From Ramlibacter sp. (GTDB lineage: Bacteria; Pseudomonadota; Gammaproteobacteria; Burkholderiales; Burkholderiaceae_C): a stretch of 32,003 bases of DNA. The position numbers and the translations under genes are program-made. The stretch is taken from NCBI GenBank assembly GCA_022844525.1, contig JALHLO010000016.1, positions 1 through 32,003 of the forward strand, given 5' to 3'. Under the pieces are notes generated by a model. It was given only the letters and a program-made list of their open reading frames with translations. It had not been told where the DNA came from and made no database searches. Shown here in pieces: positions 8,420-17,801 of this stretch. The number at the start of each line of letters is the position of its first letter. The stretch's first letter is position 1.

Positions 8420-8526
8420 GCGTTGGGCCTGGAAAGCTGCTGTGAACCTTCATCCTAGGCAGCCCCGCCGCGGCGGTGCATCGTCCGCCGCCTGACCCGG
8501 CTGTAGGCGCCGCTCCCGACCCGACC

Positions 8527-9810
8527 CTACTTGCTGCCGCCCCCGAACAGCCCCTTGAGGCTCTCGCCGATCATGTCCCCGGTGGCCGCCCCGGCGGCCG
8601 TGCCGGCACCGGGAGCGATCAAGGTCCCCAGCGCCGCGCCCACCAGCGCGCCGCGGGTGGGCGTGACGCTGGGCTCGTCGACCGTGCCGCTCACCGCCAG
8701 CGGCACGCCCAGGGCGCCGCTCTTGTGCGACAGGTCGACGTTCACCCGGCCGCTGAGCGCCCTGGCCGGCGAGATCGCGACGTTACCGGTGGCCGACAGC
8801 TTGCCCGAGCTGGCCACCAGGTCGCTCAGCTGCACCGCCTTGCCCTGCGTGCTGACCTGGCCCGTCAGGGTGTCGAGCTGCGTGAGGCCGCCGCGGCTCA
8901 TGCCCACCGACTGCACCGCCTTGTGCAGGTCGATGCCTTGCACCACCGCGTCGCGCACCGTGAAGCGCGTCTGCGTGGTGAGCACGTCGGCGACTTGGCC
9001 CGGCTCGCGGAACTCCGAACGCAGGCTGGTCTGCGCCTGCAGCTTGCCGGTGAGCGGCTTGCTGGGCGCGGTGAGCGCGGACACTTCCACGTTCTCCGTG
9101 GTCAGCGTCCCGGACAGCACCTGCGTGCCGCCCTTGCCCGGCTGCAGCTGCAGCTTGCCGGCGATGCGGCCGCCGCCGATGTCGATGCGCACCGGCCAGT
9201 GATCCGCTTCGCGCCGGATGTTGCCCTGCGTGCCGGCCAGCCGCCCCTGCACGATCTTGAACGTGGCCTTCTCCAGCAGGCCCGCCGCGCTGAAGTCGGC
9301 ATCCGCATTGACGGTGATGCGCTGGCCCTTCTCGTCGATCCAGCTGATCTCGTCGAATACCGCGCGCTGGGGCAGCACCATGGGCGCGCCGGGCTCGGCG
9401 GTCTTCCTCGCGGCAGCCTTGCCCGACGCCCTTTCCTTCTTCTGCATCGCCGCGCCCAGGGCGGCGATGCCGGTCTGCGGCAGCACCGCCTTGCGCACGA
9501 TCAGCGTGGCGATCTCCAGCCGGCCGGCCAGCAGGCCCGCCCACACGGGCCGCGCCTCGAGCCGGCCCACGCTGAGCGCCGGCCGCGTCTGCACCACCAC
9601 GTCGTCGGCCGCCACCGCCGGCAGCGGCCACAGATCCACCGACAGCCGGCCCAGTTTCAGCGGCACGCCCAGCGCCGCCGTGGCCTGCCGTTCCACCCGC
9701 GAACGGAAATCGTCGGTGCGCAGCCAGTACTGCAAGGCCACCGCCACCCCGACCAGCAGCAGCGCGAAGGCCGCCAGCGTGATCGCCACCCATTTCAAAA
9801 GCTTTGCCAT
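8527..9810 (-). CDS. AsmA-like envelope protein
   Basis: A 427-aa protein with one N-terminal membrane segment (about residues 5-25) and a long periplasmic part. It resembles the AsmA family, whose members help move phospholipid or assemble the outer membrane. The AsmA-like C-terminal region is seen in KPLTGKLQAQTSLRSEF and GLTQLDTLTGQVSTQGKAV, where AsmA proteins have the conserved low-complexity beta repeats. It is shorter than E. coli AsmA (about 617 aa). The last ~50 residues are Gly/Ala-rich (LIAPGAGTAAGAATGDMIG), like a glycine zipper. The start at 9810 gives a Met directly before the membrane helix. The gene is divergent from gstA with a 116-bp gap. Confidence 0.85.
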   Translation of the reverse strand: MAKLLKWVAITLAAFALLLVGVAVALQYWLRTDDFRSRVERQATAALGVPLKLGRLSVDLWPLPAVAADDVVVQTRPALSVGRLEARPVWAGLLAGRLEIATLIVRKAVLPQTGIAALGAAMQKKERASGKAAARKTAEPGAPMVLPQRAVFDEISWIDEKGQRITVNADADFSAAGLLEKATFKIVQGRLAGTQGNIRREADHWPVRIDIGGGRIAGKLQLQPGKGGTQVLSGTLTTENVEVSALTAPSKPLTGKLQAQTSLRSEFREPGQVADVLTTQTRFTVRDAVVQGIDLHKAVQSVGMSRGGLTQLDTLTGQVSTQGKAVQLSDLVASSGKLSATGNVAISPARALSGRVNVDLSHKSGALGVPLAVSGTVDEPSVTPTRGALVGAALGTLIAPGAGTAAGAATGDMIGESLKGLFGGGSK

Positions 9811-9926
9811 GGTCCCATTGTGGCCAAGCCCGGCCGAAGGCCCTAGCGTGCACAAGCGCCGCGACTTGGCTAGGATCGATTTCTGCGCTCTTCGTCCCAC
9901 CCGTGCAACACCAAGGAAGAAACAAA

Positions 9927-10535
9927 ATGAAGCTGTACTACTCCCCCGGCGCGTGCTCGCTGTCGCCGCACATCGTCCTGCGCGAGGCTGGCCTGGCCTT
10001 CGAGCCCGTGCTGGCGCCCACCAAGACGCACAAGCTGCCCGATGGCACGGACTACTACACCATCAATCCGCTGGGCTACGTGCCCATGCTGGAGCTCGAC
10101 GACGGCACGCGCCTGCGCGAGGGCCCGGCCATCGTGCAGTACGTCGCCGACCAGGCGCCGCAGAAGAACCTCGCGCCCGCCAACGGCACCCTGCCCCGCT
10201 ACCGCCTGCAGGAGTGGCTCACCTTCATCGGCACCGAGATCCACAAGAGCTTCTCGCCGCTGTTCCAGCCCGCGATGCCGGAGGAAGCCAAGAAGATCTA
10301 CCGCGAGCGCCTGGCCAACCGACTGGCCTTCGTCAACGGCGAGCTCGCCGGCAAGGACTACCTGATGGGCGACCACTTCTCGGTGGCCGACGCCTACCTG
10401 TACACCGTCACGCGCTGGACCAAGCCGATGGCGATCGACACCTCCGCCTACCCGAACCTGATGGCGCACAACGCACGGGTGGACGCGCGGCCGGCGGTGC
10501 AGGAGGCACTGAAGGTCGAGGGGCTGGCGAAGTAA
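9927..10535 (+). CDS. gstA: Glutathione S-transferase, beta class
   Basis: A 202-aa protein, the same length as E. coli GstA. It would conjugate glutathione to electrophiles in the cytoplasm. The N-terminal thioredoxin-like domain has the beta-class Cys10 in PGACSLSPH and the cis-Pro region GYVPMLEL. The C-terminal all-helical domain includes the N-capping motif FSVADAYLYT. The start at 9927 has AAGGAAG a few bases upstream. Seven bp separate it from the Old Yellow Enzyme gene, so both are probably co-transcribed as a detoxification unit for reactive alkenes. Confidence 0.93.
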   Translation: MKLYYSPGACSLSPHIVLREAGLAFEPVLAPTKTHKLPDGTDYYTINPLGYVPMLELDDGTRLREGPAIVQYVADQAPQKNLAPANGTLPRYRLQEWLTFIGTEIHKSFSPLFQPAMPEEAKKIYRERLANRLAFVNGELAGKDYLMGDHFSVADAYLYTVTRWTKPMAIDTSAYPNLMAHNARVDARPAVQEALKVEGLAK

Positions 10536-10542
10536 TCCACGG

Positions 10543-11646
10543 ATGAAATCCCTCTTCGACCCCGTGCAGGTCGGCAGCCTGCACCTGCCCAACCGCATCG
10601 TCATGGCGCCCCTGACGCGCAACCGCGCGCCCGGCGCCATCCCCACGCCGCTGATGGCGCAGTACTACGCGCAGCGCGCCTCCGCCGGGCTGATGATCAG
10701 CGAGGCCACCGCGATCACGCACCAGGGCCAGGGCTACGCCGACGTGCCCGGCCTCTACGGCACCGAACAGCTCGATGGCTGGAAGCAGGTCACGCAGGCC
10801 GTGCACGACCGGGGCGGGCGCATCTTCTGCCAGCTGTGGCACGTGGGCCGCGTCTCGCACGTGGAACTGCAACCGGAGCACCAGAAGCCGGTGGCGCCGT
10901 CCGCGATCACCGCCAAAACCAAGACCTACCTGATCAAGGACGGCATCGGCAGCTTCGTGCCCACCTCCGAGCCGCGCGAGCTCGACGCCGAGGAGATCCC
11001 CGGCATCGTGCGCGACTTCCGCCACGCGGCGCGCAACGCGCTGAGCGCCGGCTTCGACGGCGTGGAAGTGCACGGGGCCAACGGCTACCTGCTCGACCAG
11101 TTCCTCAAGACCGGCGCCAACCGGCGCAGCGACGACTACGGCGGCTCGATCGAGAACCGCGCGCGCTTCCTGCTGGAGGTGATGCGCGAAGTCTGCGAGG
11201 AGGTCGGGCGCGAGCGCGTGGGGCTGCGGCTGTCGCCGGTGACCACGGCCAACGACATCGCCGACGACGATCCGCAACCGCTGTTCGACCACGTCGTCAG
11301 GCAGCTGGCGCCGCTGGGCCTGGCCTACCTGCACCTGATCGAGGGCGCCACCGGCGGCCCGCGCGAGGTGGAGGGCCGGCCCTTCGACTACGCGGCGATG
11401 CTGCGCGCCTGGCGCGAAGCGGGCGCCAAGGGCGCATGGATGGTCAACAACGGCTACGACCAGGCGCTGGCCGGGCAGGCCCTGGCGCAGGGAGCGGACC
11501 TGGTCGCTTTCGGGCGGGCGTACATCGCGAATCCGGACCTGGTGGAGCGGCTGCGCACGGGCGCGCCGTTGAATCCGGTGGAGAAGGCGACGCTGTACGG
11601 TGGCGGGGCGGAGGGCTACACGGACTATCCGCCGATGGGGAAGTAG
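10543..11646 (+). CDS. nemA: Old Yellow Enzyme-family alkene reductase, NemA-like
   Basis: A 367-aa FMN-dependent, NADPH-using alkene reductase of the NemA type, which reduces activated C=C bonds and nitro groups in the cytoplasm. Visible family marks are the FMN-binding start IVMAPLTRNRA, CQLWHVGR, the substrate anion-binding pair His/Asn in HGANGYLLDQF, and SDDYGGSIENRARF. The C-terminal phosphate-binding part contains VAFGRAYIANPDLVERL. Length is normal. It follows gstA by 7 bp. E. coli nemA is controlled by the NemR repressor, but no repressor gene is seen here. Confidence 0.93.
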   Translation: MKSLFDPVQVGSLHLPNRIVMAPLTRNRAPGAIPTPLMAQYYAQRASAGLMISEATAITHQGQGYADVPGLYGTEQLDGWKQVTQAVHDRGGRIFCQLWHVGRVSHVELQPEHQKPVAPSAITAKTKTYLIKDGIGSFVPTSEPRELDAEEIPGIVRDFRHAARNALSAGFDGVEVHGANGYLLDQFLKTGANRRSDDYGGSIENRARFLLEVMREVCEEVGRERVGLRLSPVTTANDIADDDPQPLFDHVVRQLAPLGLAYLHLIEGATGGPREVEGRPFDYAAMLRAWREAGAKGAWMVNNGYDQALAGQALAQGADLVAFGRAYIANPDLVERLRTGAPLNPVEKATLYGGGAEGYTDYPPMGK

Positions 11647-11654
11647 GGGCGCGC

Positions 11655-11691
11655 GTGTCGCGGTGCGCGCGGCGCACCACGACCTACAAGG
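11655..11691 (+). repeat. REP-like repeat, third copy
   Basis: The stretch begins GTGTCGCGGTGCG and ends CACCACGACCTACAAGG, matching both arms of the 7451-7535 pair at its ends, with a variable middle. It lies just after the nemA stop. The single copy has only weak internal pairing. Confidence 0.6.
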
Positions 11692-11715
11692 GCAGCGCGA
11701 ACCCAATCATGGCAA

Positions 11716-11732
11716 TGCGGGCTCGACCCGCA
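11716..11732. repeat. Small palindrome of a second repeat type
   Basis: TGCGGG and CCCGCA flank a 5-nt loop in the gap between nemA and the convergent hemerythrin gene. The sequence around it (ATGCGGG...CCCGCAATCC) resembles a short palindromic repeat common in proteobacterial intergenic regions. It may help end transcription. Only one copy is in the window, so repeat status rests on memory of the family. Confidence 0.35.
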
Positions 11733-11743
11733 ATCCACCGCCT

Positions 11744-12334
11744 TCAACCGTACTCCGGCCCCACCCCGATCGGCGCCGGCGTGCGCATCACGATGCGCGT
11801 GAACAGCCGGTCGTACACCGGGTCGCGGTCGCCACCGGTCAGCGGGTCGTCGGTGTGCGTCGCGAAGGCGGCATTGAGCTGCGCCCAGTCGCTTTCGCTG
11901 AAGTGCTTCACCGCCACCGGCAGCAGCTCGACCTCCTCCGTACGCATGTGCGTGAGGTAGAAATCCACGTACTTGCGCGCCGCTTCCTGGAAGGCGGCGC
12001 GGCGGCCGTCGCCCAGCAGCTCCCAGGCCAGCAGCAGGTGCTGCAGCTCGCGCACCCGGCTTTCGCCGGACACGTGGTCGTTCTCCAGGCGCTGGATCAC
12101 CTCCATCAGCTCGGGGGCCACGCGCGCGATCTTCGGGAACAGCAGGTCCGATTCCTTGGGGTGGTGGCGGCGCTCGGGGAACTCGTCGATGTAGAACAGC
12201 ATCGCGCGCAGCACGTCGAAGAAGCGCTCGGGCTGCTCGTCGGGGTCGCGTTCCATCATCTGCAGCATGGAACGCAGCACGGCGGACACCGCGGAATGTT
12301 CGTCGCGGATCACTTGCAGGGCAGGTCTGGGCAT
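11744..12334 (-). CDS. Hemerythrin-domain protein
   Basis: A 196-aa cytoplasmic protein with a hemerythrin HHE domain (about residues 5-145). Likely di-iron ligands are His in IRDEHSAV, the pair and Glu in RRHHPKESDLLFP, His in NDHVSG, and His/Glu in LTHMRTEEVELLP. These proteins bind oxygen, NO or iron and often help in nitrosative or oxygen stress. The C-terminal ~40 residues (DDPLTGGDRDPVYDRLFTRIV) form an extra conserved tail seen in related proteobacterial proteins. An FNR/ANR-like box lies about 55 nt upstream of the start, fitting control by oxygen. Confidence 0.9.
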   Translation of the reverse strand: MPRPALQVIRDEHSAVSAVLRSMLQMMERDPDEQPERFFDVLRAMLFYIDEFPERRHHPKESDLLFPKIARVAPELMEVIQRLENDHVSGESRVRELQHLLLAWELLGDGRRAAFQEAARKYVDFYLTHMRTEEVELLPVAVKHFSESDWAQLNAAFATHTDDPLTGGDRDPVYDRLFTRIVMRTPAPIGVGPEYG

Positions 12335-12382
12335 GGGGCTTGTCTCCTGCCCTCAGGTTGTCACGCGCGCGCCCGGCCCTCG

Positions 12383-12392
12383 TTGATCCACG

Positions 12393-12396
<4 letters not shown>
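12383..12396. promoter_or_regulatory. FNR/ANR-like box
   Basis: TTGATCCACGTCAA matches the consensus TTGAT-N4-ATCAA at 9 of 10 positions. It overlaps the last codons of copA and lies upstream of the hemerythrin gene, with its centre about 55 nt before that start. It would fit an activating site near -41.5 with a short leader. Confidence 0.6.
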
Positions 12397-14591
<2,195 letters not shown>

Positions 14592-14605
14592 GGAATGCAT
14601 CGTCA

Positions 14606-14626
14606 ACCTTGCCATGATGGCAAGGT
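14606..14626 (-). promoter_or_regulatory. CueR-type operator of copA
   Basis: ACCTTGCCA-TGA-TGGCAAGGT is a perfect 9-bp dyad of the MerR/CueR type. Read on the minus strand, a TTGACC -35 (14629-14624) is followed by a 19-nt spacer holding the dyad and a weak -10 GACGAT (14604-14599). The long 19-nt spacer is the hallmark of MerR-family activated promoters. Confidence 0.85.
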
Positions 14627-14632
14627 CAAGCC

Positions 14633-14646
14633 TTGACCTGGATCAA
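14633..14646. promoter_or_regulatory. FNR/ANR-like box between the two CueR operators
   Basis: TTGACCTGGATCAA matches TTGAT-N4-ATCAA at 9 of 10 positions. It lies between copA and copZ, upstream of the copA -35 element. It could add oxygen control to copper export, or be a chance match, since TTGACC also occurs in the nearby CueR promoters. Confidence 0.4.
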
Positions 14647-14683
14647 CCCTGGCCGGCAGGGGGACACCCGTCCCCCGCGTTTG

Positions 14684-14704
14684 ACCTTACCATGGTGGCA
14701 AGGT
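14684..14704 (+). promoter_or_regulatory. CueR-type operator of copZ-cueR
   Basis: ACCTTACCA-TGG-TGGCAAGGT is a near-perfect dyad with one mismatch. TTGACC at 14681-14686 would be the -35, with 19 nt to a poor -10 (CACGCT, 14706-14711). This layout matches copper-responsive CueR promoters and differs from the copA operator mainly in the centre. Confidence 0.8.
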
Positions 14705-14749
14705 TCACGCTCCGTGCTCCTCAACCACAGTCTCGAAAGGATTTTCGCC

Positions 14750-14947
14750 ATGAACCAGACCTTCCAGGTGAAGGGCATGAGCTGCGGCCACTGCGTGGGC
14801 GCCGTCACCCAGGCCGTGAAGTCGGTGGACCCGCAGGCCGACGTGAAGGTCGACCTCGCGACCGGCAAGGTGGAGGTGCAGTCGCAGCAGGACCATGGGG
14901 CGATCGCCAGGGCGATCGAGGAAGAAGGCTACAAGGTCACCGCGTGA
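14750..14947 (+). CDS. copZ: CopZ-like copper chaperone
   Basis: A 65-aa cytoplasmic protein that is a single heavy-metal-associated domain. The metal-binding loop is GMSCGHC with Cys12 and Cys15, and the fold ends in the usual IEEEGYKV. It would carry Cu(I) to the CopA ATPase or buffer copper. GAAAGGA lies 10-15 nt before the ATG. The stop overlaps the GTG start of cueR in a GTGA arrangement, so chaperone and regulator are made together. Confidence 0.93.
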   Translation: MNQTFQVKGMSCGHCVGAVTQAVKSVDPQADVKVDLATGKVEVQSQQDHGAIARAIEEEGYKVTA

Positions 14948-15378
14948 AGCCAGCCGCGGGTGCTCCCCCCGCGGCCAGCGCCGCCTGGCCGGTGACCATC
15001 GGCGAGGCGGCGCGGCTGTCGGGCGTGTCGGCCAAGATGGTCCGGCACTACGAGAGCCTGGGCCTGCTGCCGCGCGTGGCGCGCACGGACAGCGGCTACC
15101 GCCAGTACAGCGCGGCGGACGTGCACACGCTGCGCTTCATCAAGCGGGCGCGCGACCTGGGCTTCTCGATGGAGGAGATCGGCGAACTGGTCGGCCTGTG
15201 GCAGAACCGCCGCCGGGCCAGCGCCAGCGTGCGGCGCATCGCGCAGAAGCACGCGCAGGAACTGGCGCAGCGCATCACGGCGATGCAGGAGATGCAGAAG
15301 ACGCTGCACCACCTGATCCACTGCTGCCACGGGGACGAGCGGCCGGAGTGCCCGATCCTGGAGGAGCTGGCGCGCTGA
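14944..15378 (+). CDS. cueR: MerR-family copper-responsive regulator CueR
   Basis: A 144-aa regulator starting at a GTG that overlaps the copZ stop. About 15 extra residues (Ala/Pro-rich) precede the usual N-terminus ITIGEAARLSGVSAKMVRHYE, the winged helix-turn-helix of MerR proteins. A long dimerisation helix follows. The metal loop has two cysteines eight residues apart (C-HGDERPE-C), the same spacing as Cys112 and Cys120 of E. coli CueR, which supports Cu(I)/Ag(I)/Au(I) sensing. It most likely binds both nearby operators and activates copA and copZ-cueR, giving self-control. Confidence 0.92.
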   Translation: MKPAAGAPPAASAAWPVTIGEAARLSGVSAKMVRHYESLGLLPRVARTDSGYRQYSAADVHTLRFIKRARDLGFSMEEIGELVGLWQNRRRASASVRRIAQKHAQELAQRITAMQEMQKTLHHLIHCCHGDERPECPILEELAR

Positions 15379-15390
15379 CCCGCGACCGGC

Positions 15391-15735
15391 TTACTTCGGC
15401 GTCGCCTTCTGCCGCTCCGCCGCTTCGATCGCCTTCTGGAACTCGATCTCTTCCCGCGACAGCGCCCGGCGCATGATGCGGTTCGGGCCCGCGCCCATTG
15501 CGCGGGTGTCGACCTCCGAGCGCTCGCGCGCGGCGGCCATCGCCTCGCGCTGGGCCAGCACCGGCTGGTCCATCAGGATCACCGCGCCGACACTGGAGCG
15601 GTCCGACGCGGGTGCGGGCGCGGCGTCGGTCATCGTCAGCGGCTCAGGCCTGTCGGTCTGCGCGAAGGCGCCCCCTGCGAGCAGTGCGCCGGCCAGCACC
15701 CCGGCGGCCGCTCGCGCGAAATCCTGGTAAGTCAT
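15391..15735 (-). CDS. Small exported protein of unknown function
   Basis: A 114-aa protein not recognised as a known family. Residues 1-25 form a signal peptide with an Ala/Gly-rich core ending in AFA^QT. The mature part is Ala-rich and then strongly charged (SREEIEFQKAIEAAERQKATPK), suggesting a C-terminal helix. AAGGAG lies 12-14 nt before the ATG. It is convergent with cueR and divergent from the Spy-like gene. A GTCCTAC motif lies about 90 nt upstream, shared with neighbours. Confidence 0.75.
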   Translation of the reverse strand: MTYQDFARAAAGVLAGALLAGGAFAQTDRPEPLTMTDAAPAPASDRSSVGAVILMDQPVLAQREAMAAARERSEVDTRAMGAGPNRIMRRALSREEIEFQKAIEAAERQKATPK

Positions 15736-15823
15736 GGTGCACTACTCCTTGGTTCGTTCCGTGTTGCAAGCCACTGTGGCCCTGCCCGTCCGTGCCCGGC
15801 GTCCTTCCGGTTGGACGCTTGCC

Positions 15824-15830
15824 GTAGGAC
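15824..15830 (-). promoter_or_regulatory. GTCCTAC motif, copy upstream of the 114-aa exported protein
   Basis: On the minus strand GTCCTACGGC lies 89-95 nt before the start at 15735. After a 16-nt gap comes GAAGGAC, which with upstream GTCC makes a small dyad (GTCCTTCCGGTTGGAC). It resembles the sites at 17144 and 17780 in the first box, less so in the second. Confidence 0.35.
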
Positions 15831-15975
15831 CGCGGCGACCCAGCACGTACACCCCAGCAGAACCGGTTTCTTTACACATCCGCAACCGGGGCGAGATGGA
15901 TGGGTTACAGCTGGCGCCCAGACTGCGGAGCAACGGGCCCCCCAGCGGTCCTGCCACCCTCGAAAGGACTTGAAG

Positions 15976-16485
15976 ATGAAATCGCTGCACCGCCACCTGC
16001 TCGCCGCCACCCTGCTCGGGGCGCTCGGCCTCGGCGCGATCGCGCAGGCCCAGAACCCACCCGCCGGCGCCCCCGTGATGCAGGGCGAGCGCGGCCGGCA
16101 CGACCCGGCGAAGATGGAACAGTTCCGCGCCCGCATGCAGGAGCGCATGGCCAAGCGCCTGGGTGAACTCAAGCAGAAGCTGCAGGTCACCTCCGCCCAG
16201 GAAGGCGCCTGGACCGCGTGGACCGCGGCCCTGGCCCCCACCAAGCTCCAGCGCCCCGACCGCGCCGAGTTCGCCAAGCTGACCACGCCCGAGCGCATCG
16301 ACCGCATGCGCGCCGTGCGCGCCCAGCGCAACGCCGACCTGGACAAGAAGATGGACGCCACCAAGACCTTCTATGCGGCGCTGTCGGCCGAGCAGAAGAA
16401 GACCTTCGACGCGCAAGGCATGCGCTTCCTGCGCGGCGGCAAGCGCGGCCCCATGGGCGGCCACGGCCGTCACCACGGCGCCTGA
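15976..16485 (+). CDS. Spy/CpxP-like periplasmic protein
   Basis: A 169-aa exported protein. A signal peptide (about residues 1-25, ending AQAQ) precedes an all-helical, charged body resembling the Spy/CpxP LTxxQ family, with LTxxQ-like stretches VTSAQEGAW, LTTPERI and LSAEQKKTF. Family members are ATP-independent chaperones or inhibitors in envelope stress. The C-terminus GGHGRHHGA is Gly/His-rich and could bind metal, which is noteworthy close to the copper module. The start at 15976 has GAAAGGA about 10 nt upstream. Transcription ends at a clear hairpin 20 bp downstream. Confidence 0.85.
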   Translation: MKSLHRHLLAATLLGALGLGAIAQAQNPPAGAPVMQGERGRHDPAKMEQFRARMQERMAKRLGELKQKLQVTSAQEGAWTAWTAALAPTKLQRPDRAEFAKLTTPERIDRMRAVRAQRNADLDKKMDATKTFYAALSAEQKKTFDAQGMRFLRGGKRGPMGGHGRHHGA

Positions 16486-16503
16486 CCGGCTCTCGCCCCC
16501 AGT

Positions 16504-16534
16504 GAAAAAGCCAGGCAGCTGCCTGGCTTTTTTC
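16504..16534. terminator. Bidirectional intrinsic terminator
   Basis: AAAAAGCCAGGCAG and CTGCCTGGCTTTTT form a perfect stem with essentially no extra loop. T-runs result on both strands, so it can stop transcription from the Spy-like gene and from the convergent exported-protein gene that ends at 16551. Confidence 0.92.
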
Positions 16535-16550
16535 ATGCGCGGGAAGGGGC

Positions 16551-17030
16551 CTAGTAGGAGAACACGTAGTAGGGCTGGCCCACCACCACGCTGTGCGGGA
16601 TGCTGTAGCTGCCGACCACGAAGCTGCCGTTGTCGGTGACCATGTTCGGCGCGCCGCCCGTCATGGTGCTGGCTTCACCCGCACGCGCCGGCACGTCGAA
16701 GGTCGCGGCCGCCTGCGTGCGATGGTGCGCGCTCACGCCCTTGTCCAGCAGGTGCACGTTGCTGCGCAACTGGGTCTGCGCGGTGCTGCGGTCCCAGTTG
16801 ATGTTCGGCTGCACGTAGACGAACTGCGGCACGGTCGTGACGGTGGTCACCGTCGCCGGGCCGGCGCCCAGTACCGTGGTGTCGATGGAGCTGTCGAGGG
16901 CCAGGTGGTCGGCGCCGTTCTCGCCCAGCTCCACCATGGTGCCGTCCGGGTAGAAGATCGCATCGGCCTGGGCCACGCCGGCCACGGCCATCACGCCGGC
17001 GGCGAGAAGGGTCAGGGACATCTTTTTCAT
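16551..17030 (-). CDS. Exported protein with AGEASTMT repeat, paralog 1
   Basis: A 159-aa protein of no family I recognise. A signal peptide MKKMSLTLLAAG... ends at AQA^DA near residue 23. The mature part has YPDGT, then DTTVLGAGPATV, an aromatic stretch with FVYVQPNINWD, and VPARAGEASTMTGGAPNMVTDN, ending in VGQPYYVFSY with a terminal aromatic residue. These blocks recur in the neighbour at 17234-17677, so the two arose by duplication. It may be periplasmic or surface-bound. A GTCCTAC/TCCGATAGGG pair lies 90-120 nt upstream. Confidence 0.8.
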   Translation of the reverse strand: MKKMSLTLLAAGVMAVAGVAQADAIFYPDGTMVELGENGADHLALDSSIDTTVLGAGPATVTTVTTVPQFVYVQPNINWDRSTAQTQLRSNVHLLDKGVSAHHRTQAAATFDVPARAGEASTMTGGAPNMVTDNGSFVVGSYSIPHSVVVGQPYYVFSY

Positions 17031-17116
17031 GGGAACTCCGTACTGTTCAGTGTTTGTGGATTGCCCGGCTTGGCGCCGGGTGCCTGTGATTGCAGTTTGG
17101 CGCGACGCCGTGCCGG

Positions 17117-17150
17117 CCCTATCGGACGTGCATGACCATGGCCGTAGGAC
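17117..17150 (-). promoter_or_regulatory. GTCCTAC-N16-GTCCGATAGGG motif, copy 1
   Basis: On the minus strand GTCCTAC (17150-17144) is followed after exactly 16 nt by GTCCGATAGGG. The 16-nt spacing and both boxes are the same as at 17753-17786, while the spacer sequence differs. It lies about 90-120 nt before the start at 17030. Spacing suits an ECF-type sigma promoter or a two-site operator; neither is shown. Confidence 0.5.
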
Positions 17151-17185
17151 GGCCCGGCCCGGCCGTACACCGATGTGCACGGGCG

Positions 17186-17209
17186 AAAAAAAGCCAGGCG
17201 ATGCCTGGC
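17186..17209 (-). terminator. Intrinsic terminator of the second AGEASTMT gene
   Basis: On the minus strand GCCAGGC-ATC-GCCTGGC is followed by seven T residues, about 25 nt after the stop at 17234. It separates this gene from the paralog downstream, so each has its own transcript. Confidence 0.9.
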
Positions 17210-17233
17210 GGGAAGAATGGAAAGGGGCAGCGA

Positions 17234-17677
17234 TCAGTTGCCGTAGATCGGCACCGGGCCGCTGTAAGGCGCCTGCGAGTAGGTGCCGGCCACCATGGCG
17301 TTGTTGTCGCTGACCATGTTGGGGGCGCCGCCGGTCATGGTGCTGGCCTCGCCCGCGCGCGCGGGCACGTTGAAGGTGGCGGCGGCCTGCTGGCGCGACT
17401 GCTCGGAGACATGGGGCGTGTAGCCGTGCGGCATCAGGACCAGCGGAGTCACGAACACGGGCCCATGGACCGTGGCCGGCGCCGCACCCAGCACCGTCGT
17501 GTCGACCCACACCGTGCCGTCCGGATAGGGCGAGTTGGTGGTCGCCTGGTTCGGCTGGCCCATGGTCATGGTGCTGGCCTCGCCGGCCTGCGTGGGCGTG
17601 TCGAAACCCTCGGCATGGGCCGCGCCGGCCAGCGCCAGCGCGCCGGCCACCAGGATGGAAAGGGATGTCTTCTTCAT
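17234..17677 (-). CDS. Exported protein with AGEASTMT repeat, paralog 2
   Basis: A 147-aa protein of no recognised family, paralogous to its downstream neighbour. The signal peptide MKKTSLSILVAG... ends at AHA^EG near residue 22. The mature part contains the repeat twice: TPTQAGEASTMTMGQPN near the N-terminus and VPARAGEASTMTGGAPN near the C-terminus. Between them come PYPDGT and DTTVLGAAPATV, as in the paralog, and a segment with several prolines and aromatic residues. Ends YSGPVPIYGN. GAGGAGTT-like AGGAG lies close before the ATG. It has its own upstream motif and its own terminator. Confidence 0.8.
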   Translation of the reverse strand: MKKTSLSILVAGALALAGAAHAEGFDTPTQAGEASTMTMGQPNQATTNSPYPDGTVWVDTTVLGAAPATVHGPVFVTPLVLMPHGYTPHVSEQSRQQAAATFNVPARAGEASTMTGGAPNMVSDNNAMVAGTYSQAPYSGPVPIYGN

Positions 17678-17752
17678 GGGGAACTCCTCTGTTCGATGGA
17701 CATGCCCGGACTGCCGGGCCGTCCTTCCCACTTTGGAGCAGCCCCCGCCCGG

Positions 17753-17786
17753 CCCTATCGGACCCGGGCCAGCATGCCGGTAGGAC
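17753..17786 (-). promoter_or_regulatory. GTCCTAC-N16-GTCCGATAGGG motif, copy 2
   Basis: On the minus strand GTCCTAC (17786-17780) and GTCCGATAGGG are separated by 16 nt, 75-110 nt before the start at 17677. The GTCCGATAGGGCCGG part is identical to copy 1, but the spacer has diverged, so the boxes look conserved by selection or by a recent duplication. Confidence 0.5.
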
Positions 17787-17801
17787 AGGCCGCGCCGGGC
17801 G

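Noticed and set aside
7485-8453. 322-aa minus-strand open frame over the transglutaminase gene
   Set aside because: It is in a different frame from the gene with the Cys-His-Asp triad and shows only a low-complexity Arg/Ala/Gly composition.
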